From Flavicella sp042091695 (GTDB taxonomy: Bacteria; Bacteroidota; Bacteroidia; Flavobacteriales; Flavobacteriaceae), in contig JBELHA010000026.1 of assembly GCA_042091695.1 (NCBI GenBank), positions 1 through 43,162 of the forward strand: a stretch of DNA of 43,162 nucleotides, written 5' to 3'. The notes below the pieces were generated by a model, which was given only the letters and a program-made list of their open reading frames with translations, was not told the DNA's origin and did not search any database. Position 1 is the first letter of the stretch; each line of letters starts with the position of its first letter. Below are positions 37,757 through 43,162 of the stretch, in pieces. The position numbers and the translations under genes were made by a program.

Positions 37757-38989
37757 ATGAATTCACAATCGCTTTTTACCATCATAATTACATTGCTTTT
37801 GTTCGATTATGTGAAAGAACGTCTTCTTTCTTTTTTCAACGCAAAACACTTTAATGATACTCCCGACAGGTGTGTTTCGGATGTCTATGAAGAAGAAGCC
37901 TATCTTACGTCACAGGTTTATAAAAAAACCAATTATCATTTTTCAATAGTTTCTAGTACCTTTTCGTTACTCTTGGTATTGATTGTGTTTTATTGTGATG
38001 GTTTTGCCTTCTTAGATACATATGTGCGAGCATTGACATCGAATTACATCTTACAAACTGTATTGTATATAGGTATATTGCTTTTGGGGAATGGATTGTT
38101 TCAGATTCCTTTTTCTTACTACAGAAATTTTGTCATCGAAGAAAATTTTGGTTTTAATAAAATGACCCCCATGTTATATTTCATCGACATGTCGAAGTCA
38201 CTCCTGCTTACAGTAAGTGTAGGAGGAAGTATTTTGGCATTGATTGCATGGTGCTACCAATTAATGGGGTCACATTTTTGGATTTATACGTGGATTTTTA
38301 TTACTCTTTTTTCAATTTTCCTAAATCTATTTTACGCGTCTTTGATAGCACCACTATTCAACAAGCAGACACCTCTAGAGGAGGGTACTTTAAAAGAAAA
38401 ACTTAAAGCACTATCAGTTAGAACCGGTTTCAAATTGGATGCTATTTTTGTCATTGATGGTTCCAAACGATCTACCAAAGCAAATGCTTATTTTACAGGT
38501 CTTGGCCCAAAAAAAAGAATTGTACTATACGATACTCTAATTGAAAAATTGACAGAAGACGAGATTGTTGCTGTTTTTGCACACGAAGTAGGACATTACA
38601 AAAAGAAACATATCATTAGCAATCTTTTGCTTTCCATAATACTCACTGGAATCCCATTGTATTTGCTATCTATAGCGCTTGAGAGTCCATTATTAGCTGC
38701 AGCCTTACATATTGAAACACCAAGTTTTCATGTAGGTCTCATCGTGTTTAGTATTTTATACGGTCCCCTATCCGAATTTACAGGAATACTAATGCATCTT
38801 GTATCCCGAAAATTCGAATACCAAGCTGACGATTACGCAAAAAAATATAGCGATGCAGAGGATTTAATCAGTTCCTTAAAAAAATTATCTCGAAGTAGTT
38901 TGAGCAACTTGACCCCACACAAAGCAACTGTATTCTTTTACTATTCGCATCCAACCTTGGTGCAACGTGTAAAAAATCTTAGAAAATAG
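37757..38989 (+). CDS. M48 family membrane metalloprotease (Ste24-like)
   Basis: A 410-residue membrane zinc protease of the Ste24/CAAX protease 1 type. Numbered from GTG 37748 (three codons earlier): about seven hydrophobic segments, HEVGHYKKKH (HExxH at 279-283) and FEYQADDYA, where the Glu is the third zinc ligand. ENFGFNKMTP and TKANAYFTGLGPKKRIVLYDTLIE are typical Ste24 stretches. It likely degrades or trims misfolded membrane proteins, as HtpX and Ste24 do; the substrate is unknown. ATG 37757 is preferred over GTG 37748, though the two differ by only three residues. relA/spoT follows after 34 bases. Confidence 0.9.
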   Translation: MNSQSLFTIIITLLLFDYVKERLLSFFNAKHFNDTPDRCVSDVYEEEAYLTSQVYKKTNYHFSIVSSTFSLLLVLIVFYCDGFAFLDTYVRALTSNYILQTVLYIGILLLGNGLFQIPFSYYRNFVIEENFGFNKMTPMLYFIDMSKSLLLTVSVGGSILALIAWCYQLMGSHFWIYTWIFITLFSIFLNLFYASLIAPLFNKQTPLEEGTLKEKLKALSVRTGFKLDAIFVIDGSKRSTKANAYFTGLGPKKRIVLYDTLIEKLTEDEIVAVFAHEVGHYKKKHIISNLLLSIILTGIPLYLLSIALESPLLAAALHIETPSFHVGLIVFSILYGPLSEFTGILMHLVSRKFEYQADDYAKKYSDAEDLISSLKKLSRSSLSNLTPHKATVFFYYSHPTLVQRVKNLRK

Positions 38990-39011
38990 AAATAGAATTG
39001 ATATTTATTAG

Positions 39012-39019
39012 TATTTTCG
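39012..39019 (+). promoter_or_regulatory. Weak -7 element of relA/spoT, leaderless arrangement
   Basis: TATTTTCG has one mismatch to TAnnTTTG. It is followed by ATAT and ATG 39024, the same 4-base spacing as at recR, pdxH and dnaB. Confidence 0.35.
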
Positions 39020-39023
39020 ATAT

Positions 39024-41237
39024 ATGACGTATACAAGTACTATAGAAGAAGAAAACAAAGAAATAGCCAACAGGTACAAAGACCTTCTAAAAGGAACATA
39101 TCAAACCTTGTCTGTAAAAGACAAACAGCTGATTCGAAAAGCATTTGACTTAGCTCTTGAAGCTCATAATGAACAACGTAGAAAAACAGGTGAACCTTAT
39201 ATCTACCACCCTATTGCAGTGGCTAAAATTGTCGCCTATCAAATAGGATTAGGAGCAACTTCGATAGCTGCAGCATTGTTACACGATGTTGTTGAGGATA
39301 CCGATTATACAGTTGACGATATAGAACGTCTTTTTGGAGAAACGATTGCTAAGGTTGTGAGTGGGTTGACGAAAATATCAATCTTAGACAAAGAAAAAGA
39401 TGCCTCTATACAAGCGGAGAACTTTAGAAAAATGTTACTCACCTTGCACGATGATGTGCGTGTGATTTTGATCAAAGTAGCAGATCGTTTGCACAATATG
39501 CAGACCATGGATGCTATGCCCCCCCACAAACAAATAAAAATAGCCTCCGAAACACTCTATATCTATGCGCCACTTGCACACAGACTAGGATTGTACACAA
39601 TAAAATCTGAGTTGGAGGATCTAGGCCTAAAATATACAGAGCCTGAAGTATACAACGACATCCTCAATAAGATGGAGGAAAGCAAAGAAGAGCAAGATGC
39701 TTATATCAAAGGTTTTTCCAACAAAATAAAAAAATCACTCTCTAAGGAAGGCTTTTCATACAAAATTAAGGGACGTTCAAAGTCTATTTTTTCAATTCGC
39801 AGAAAAATAAGTGCTCAAAATGTAACCTTTGAAGAAGTTTATGACAAATTTGCCATTCGTATCATCTACAAGTCAAGTGAAAACAATGAAAAGTTTGATG
39901 CTTGGAAAATATATTCTATTGTAACAGAGCAATTCAACCCAAATCCATTGCGTTTGCGAGATTGGATTACCAACCCCAAAACAACCGGATATGAATCTTT
40001 ACACATCACGGTAATGGGACCGCAAGGAAAGTGGGTAGAGGTACAAATTCGATCGGATAGAATGGACGAAATTGCGGAGAAAGGCTACGCAGCACATTTT
40101 AAATACAAGCAAGGAAACCAAAGTGAAAAAGGTTTAGAAACCTGGTTGGATCGATTGAAAGATACCCTGGAAAACAAAAATATAAATGCAGTTGACTTTG
40201 TAGAAGACTTTAAGCTAAATCTATATTCTGAGGAAATTTTTGTGTTCACACCTAAAGGAGAACTCAAAACCTTACCAAAAGGAGCCTCGGCATTGGATTT
40301 TGCATTTGCAATACACACCGATATAGGACTGCGTTGTAGAGGCGCAATTGTCAATGGTAAATTGACACCATTAGATACAATTTTAGGAAGTGGTGACCAA
40401 GTAGAAATTATGACTTCCTCTAACAAAAAACCCAATATACGTTGGTTAGAATTTGTTGTAACCGCTAGAGCAAGAGCAAGAATTAGAGCCGCCCTTAAGG
40501 AAGAAGAAAAAGGAATTGCTGAAGAGGGTAAAATTCTTTTAGCTCGTAAACTAAAGCAATTGAAAATTACTTTAAATGAAAAGATCGTCAACGAATTGGT
40601 ACGCTATTTCAATTTAAAAACTAGTTTTGATTTGTTTTACAGAGTTGGTGTGTCAACCATTGAAAACTCTCAGCTGAAAACATTTGCAAACCAACGAAGC
40701 AACACAATCTACAATTTCTTTAAGAATAAAATTAAAAGAAATAACAACAAGGTAAAACAAGAAGTAGAGGAAGAACTAACGAACAATTACGACCTTCTTG
40801 TTTTTGGAAAAGATGAGGAAACTTTGGAGTACAGCCTTTCAAAGTGTTGTAATCCTATTTCAGGAGATGACGTATTTGGATTTGTAACCATCAACGACGG
40901 AATTAAAGTACACAAGTCTAACTGTCCTAATGCTATCAGTATGCAATCCAATTACGCATATCGCGTTTTACTTGCAAAATGGATCGACTCATCCAAAAGG
41001 AATTTCAAGGTAACACTCAAAATTAACGGGGAAGACAAAACAGGTATCTTAAACGAATTGACACGAATTATTTCAGGAAACAACAATATGAATATCTATA
41101 ATATCAACTCCATAACTAGAGGGTCGGTATTTCAAGGGAAATTTACGATAGATATTAAAAATAAAAAACAACTGAATAAACTTATAGAAAACATTTCAAA
41201 AATAGAGGGTATCAATAAAGTTACAAGGGCAGACTAA
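39024..41237 (+). CDS. rel: Bifunctional (p)ppGpp synthetase/hydrolase (Rel/SpoT)
   Basis: A 737-residue stringent-response enzyme. Domains: HD hydrolase (about 40-195) with AALLHDVVEDTDYT (HDxxED intact, so the hydrolase should work) and VADRLHNMQTMD; synthetase (about 235-380) with YKIKGRSKSIFSIRRK, DKFAIRII, RLRDWITNPKTTGYESLH and VEVQIRS; TGS (about 400-460, IFVFTPKGELKTLPKGASALDFAFAIHTDIG); a helical and zinc-finger-like part with CCNP; and a C-terminal ACT domain (about 660-737, FKVTLKINGEDKTGILNELTRIIS). It is a full-length Rel type with both activities expected. fur and purA follow; this order is common in the lineage. Confidence 0.97.
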   Translation: MTYTSTIEEENKEIANRYKDLLKGTYQTLSVKDKQLIRKAFDLALEAHNEQRRKTGEPYIYHPIAVAKIVAYQIGLGATSIAAALLHDVVEDTDYTVDDIERLFGETIAKVVSGLTKISILDKEKDASIQAENFRKMLLTLHDDVRVILIKVADRLHNMQTMDAMPPHKQIKIASETLYIYAPLAHRLGLYTIKSELEDLGLKYTEPEVYNDILNKMEESKEEQDAYIKGFSNKIKKSLSKEGFSYKIKGRSKSIFSIRRKISAQNVTFEEVYDKFAIRIIYKSSENNEKFDAWKIYSIVTEQFNPNPLRLRDWITNPKTTGYESLHITVMGPQGKWVEVQIRSDRMDEIAEKGYAAHFKYKQGNQSEKGLETWLDRLKDTLENKNINAVDFVEDFKLNLYSEEIFVFTPKGELKTLPKGASALDFAFAIHTDIGLRCRGAIVNGKLTPLDTILGSGDQVEIMTSSNKKPNIRWLEFVVTARARARIRAALKEEEKGIAEEGKILLARKLKQLKITLNEKIVNELVRYFNLKTSFDLFYRVGVSTIENSQLKTFANQRSNTIYNFFKNKIKRNNNKVKQEVEEELTNNYDLLVFGKDEETLEYSLSKCCNPISGDDVFGFVTINDGIKVHKSNCPNAISMQSNYAYRVLLAKWIDSSKRNFKVTLKINGEDKTGILNELTRIISGNNNMNIYNINSITRGSVFQGKFTIDIKNKKQLNKLIENISKIEGINKVTRAD

Positions 41238-41375
41238 AAGGATTGAAAGATTCATTTTACAGAAATACAATCTGTACAATTTGATTTCCGTAATAAACAA
41301 GTGAATTACATAAAGAAATGATTTTATACCTTTTAAATTATTATGTAATTTGTATCATCAAATGAAAAATAAAGT

Positions 41376-41383
41376 TAAATTTG
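41376..41383 (+). promoter_or_regulatory. -7 element of fur
   Basis: TAAATTTG, 28 bases before ATG 41412. The 170 bases between rel and fur show no Fur-like palindrome, so self-regulation through that box is not suggested. Confidence 0.5.
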
Positions 41384-41411
41384 CATTTTTTGCTATTAAA
41401 ATAGATTTCAT

Positions 41412-41867
41412 ATGGAAGCAACTAACAACAATCAGGAAACAGTAAAGAATGTCTTTACGAAGTTTTTGGAAAAAAACAAACACAGGAAAACTCCTGAAAG
41501 ATTTGCTATACTACAAGAAATTTATGATTTAGAAGAACATTTTGATATAGAATCGCTTTATATCAGTATGAAAAACAAAAACTACAGGGTAAGTCGTGCA
41601 ACTTTATACAATACTATAGAATTGCTACTCGATAGTGGTTTGGTGAGAAAACACCAATTTGGACAAAACCAAGCACACTACGAAAAGAGTTTCTTCAACA
41701 AACAACACGATCATGTGATACTTGACACAGGAGAAGTTATTGAATTTTGTGACCCGAGAATACAAAACATTAAAAAATCAATAGAAGAGTTTTTTGATCT
41801 AGAAATCGAAGACCACTCGCTCTATTTCTACGGAAAAAAAAAACAATCAATAGATAAAACAAATTAA
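41412..41867 (+). CDS. fur: Fur family transcriptional regulator
   Basis: A 151-residue metal-dependent repressor. Winged-helix domain at about 10-90 (RKTPERFAILQEIYDLEEHFDIESLYISMKNKNYRVSRATLYNTIELLLDSGLV split over the recognition helix), then the dimer and metal domain with HYEKSF, KQHDHVILDTGEVIEF and HSLYFYGKK. The HDH pair of the regulatory site is present, but the usual C-x-x-C of the structural zinc site (HLICxxCG) is gone: it reads HVILDTG. A Cys remains at EFCDP. Fur rather than Zur or PerR is an inference. It is the obvious candidate to bind the 7-1-7 palindromes at 2141-2223, 11911-11999 and 13082-13144. purA begins 11 bases on, so the two are co-transcribed. Confidence 0.9.
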   Translation: MEATNNNQETVKNVFTKFLEKNKHRKTPERFAILQEIYDLEEHFDIESLYISMKNKNYRVSRATLYNTIELLLDSGLVRKHQFGQNQAHYEKSFFNKQHDHVILDTGEVIEFCDPRIQNIKKSIEEFFDLEIEDHSLYFYGKKKQSIDKTN

Positions 41868-41878
41868 TATTTAAGATC

Positions 41879-43150
41879 ATGGCTGTAGATTTATTACTGG
41901 GCTTACAATGGGGAGACGAAGGGAAAGGTAAAATTGTAGACGTACTTACAAAAAATTACAATTTAATTTCTCGCTTTCAAGGAGGGCCTAACGCAGGACA
42001 CACTTTGATATTTGATGGACACAAGCATGTATTGCACACCATTCCATCTGGTATCTTTCACGATGAAGCATTAAATATCGTTGGAAATGGAGTCGTTGTT
42101 GATCCCGTAATATTTAAAAAAGAACTAGAGAATTTAGACAAATTCAACTTAGACCTAAACGCAAAAATCTTGTTGTCACGTAAAGCACACTTGATTTTAC
42201 CAACCCACCGTTTGTTAGACGCTGCCTCTGAAACTTCCAAAGGAAAAGCTAAAATTGGTTCTACATTAAAAGGAATTGGACCAACATACATGGACAAAAC
42301 TGGCCGTAATGGAATGCGTATTGGTGACTTGGAAATGGACAATTGGAAAGAGATTTTTGAAACACTAACCAACAAACACCTAAAAATGTTGTCCTTTTTT
42401 GACGTTGAATTGGAATTCAATTTAGAAGAACTAAAAGAGGAGTTTTATAACGCTGTAGCGCGTTTGAAAGAAATGACTTTTATTGATAGTGAAGAATATT
42501 TACACCAAGCAATCAAAGCAAACAAAACAATCCTTGCTGAAGGAGCGCAAGGTTCCTTGTTAGATGTTGACTTTGGTACTTATCCATTTGTTACCTCTTC
42601 GAATACAACTGCAGCTGGTGCTTGTACAGGATTGGGAATTGCGCCTAATAGTATAGGAGAAGTATACGGTATCTTTAAAGCTTATACAACACGTGTAGGT
42701 TCAGGACCTTTCCCAACTGAATTGTTTGACGAAGACGGAGCTAGAATGGCTAAAGTAGGTCACGAATTTGGTGCAACTACAGGACGTGCACGTCGTTGTG
42801 GTTGGTTGGATTTGATTGCACTGAAATACGCTTGTCAAATTAACGGCGTAACACAATTGAACATGATGAAAGGAGATGTACTCTCAGGATTTAAAACTCT
42901 AAAAGTATGTACTGCTTACAAATACAAAGGAGAAGTGATCGAACATTTCCCTTACAATATCGAACCTGAAAACGTAGAACCTATCTATACAGAATTCAAA
43001 GGATGGTCTGAAGACATTACGGAAATCACTTCTGAAGCTGAATTCCCAAAAGAATTGTCTGAATACATTGCCTTTATCGAAAAAGAAACAGGAATACGTA
43101 TCAGTATTGTTTCTGTCGGTCCAGATAGAAAACAAACTATTGTGAGATAA
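41879..43150 (+). CDS. purA: Adenylosuccinate synthetase
   Basis: A 423-residue GTP-dependent enzyme that joins IMP and aspartate in AMP synthesis. Motifs: LLLGLQWGDEGKGKIVD at 5-21 (catalytic Asp and P-loop-like GDEGKGK), GGPNAGHTL, IGSTLKGIGPTYMDK, GAQGSLLDVDFGTYPFVTSSNT, AYTTRVGSGPFPTE, GATTGRARRCGWLD and the late VSVGPDRKQTI. It is complete and of normal length. It is in an operon with fur, 11 bases downstream; a link of purine synthesis to a metal regulator is probably a matter of gene order rather than control. Confidence 0.97.
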   Translation: MAVDLLLGLQWGDEGKGKIVDVLTKNYNLISRFQGGPNAGHTLIFDGHKHVLHTIPSGIFHDEALNIVGNGVVVDPVIFKKELENLDKFNLDLNAKILLSRKAHLILPTHRLLDAASETSKGKAKIGSTLKGIGPTYMDKTGRNGMRIGDLEMDNWKEIFETLTNKHLKMLSFFDVELEFNLEELKEEFYNAVARLKEMTFIDSEEYLHQAIKANKTILAEGAQGSLLDVDFGTYPFVTSSNTTAAGACTGLGIAPNSIGEVYGIFKAYTTRVGSGPFPTELFDEDGARMAKVGHEFGATTGRARRCGWLDLIALKYACQINGVTQLNMMKGDVLSGFKTLKVCTAYKYKGEVIEHFPYNIEPENVEPIYTEFKGWSEDITEITSEAEFPKELSEYIAFIEKETGIRISIVSVGPDRKQTIVR

Positions 43151-43162
43151 ACTATATCACTA

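Noticed and set aside
40085..40591. 168-codon minus-strand frame opposite rel
   Set aside because: Antisense shadow of the TGS and synthetase codons of rel; no start signals and a residue mix typical of complement translation.

Overview
The window looks like a stretch of chromosome from a low-GC member of the Flavobacteriaceae (Bacteroidota). Reasons: many starts are preceded by the Bacteroidota -7 element TAnnTTTG and few have a Shine-Dalgarno; the lipoproteins have acid-rich positions after the lipidated Cys; transketolase is encoded as a separate N-terminal half; lineage-typical families (DUF3810, DUF3817, DUF4856, imelysins) and the gene order relA/spoT-fur-purA are present. I saw no rRNA, tRNA, CRISPR array, insertion sequence or prophage.

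Layout. 1-2131: a small unknown gene, a VF530-family DNA-binding protein, and argE divergent from it. 2141-12000: an accessory-looking metal-handling locus made of two convergent gene sets. The plus set is imelysin lipoprotein 1, di-heme oxidoreductase lipoprotein, imelysin lipoprotein 2 and a sterol-desaturase-like membrane di-iron enzyme. The minus set is DUF4856 lipoprotein, imelysin lipoprotein 3 and a TonB-dependent receptor. 12002-13731: mvaB, an easily missed 46-residue Cys-rich gene, and ferritin. 13748-25762: housekeeping genes, mostly on the minus strand (pyrD, pheT, a pseudouridine synthase with a PLP decarboxylase, accA, an LptF/G permease, tgt, a glycosyltransferase, recR), with DUF3817 and hemJ-like genes on the plus strand. 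25886-30888: a plus-strand run (Na+/solute symporter, pdxH, sixA-like, ppx-like, cyclophilin lipoprotein, Bor-family lipoprotein). 30889-31532: a 640-base gene-poor stretch with hints of gene decay. 31533-43150: an unknown lipoprotein, queE, transketolase N-half, dnaB, DUF3810, an rRNA/tRNA methyltransferase, an M48 protease, relA/spoT, fur and purA.

How it fits together. The imelysin locus is the most interesting part. Its two outermost promoters, and the promoter of the Cys-rich gene, are each flanked by two copies of a 23-bp AT-rich palindrome with arms TTATTTAGAAT and ATTCTAAATAA around one base. This has the 7-1-7 geometry of a Fur box (core TTAGAATnATTCTAA). A weaker copy sits upstream of ferritin, and a Fur-family regulator gene is at 41412. 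I infer one iron-responsive regulon that links a surface and outer-membrane uptake apparatus (three imelysins, a di-heme oxidoreductase, DUF4856, a TonB receptor) with intracellular storage (ferritin) and a new Cys-rich peptide. Imelysin 1 seems to start at an ATA codon. At least four genes (imelysin 3, recR, pdxH, dnaB) share the arrangement TAnnTTTG-N4-ATG, which predicts leaderless mRNAs. All function calls rest on motif recognition from memory; no database search was run.
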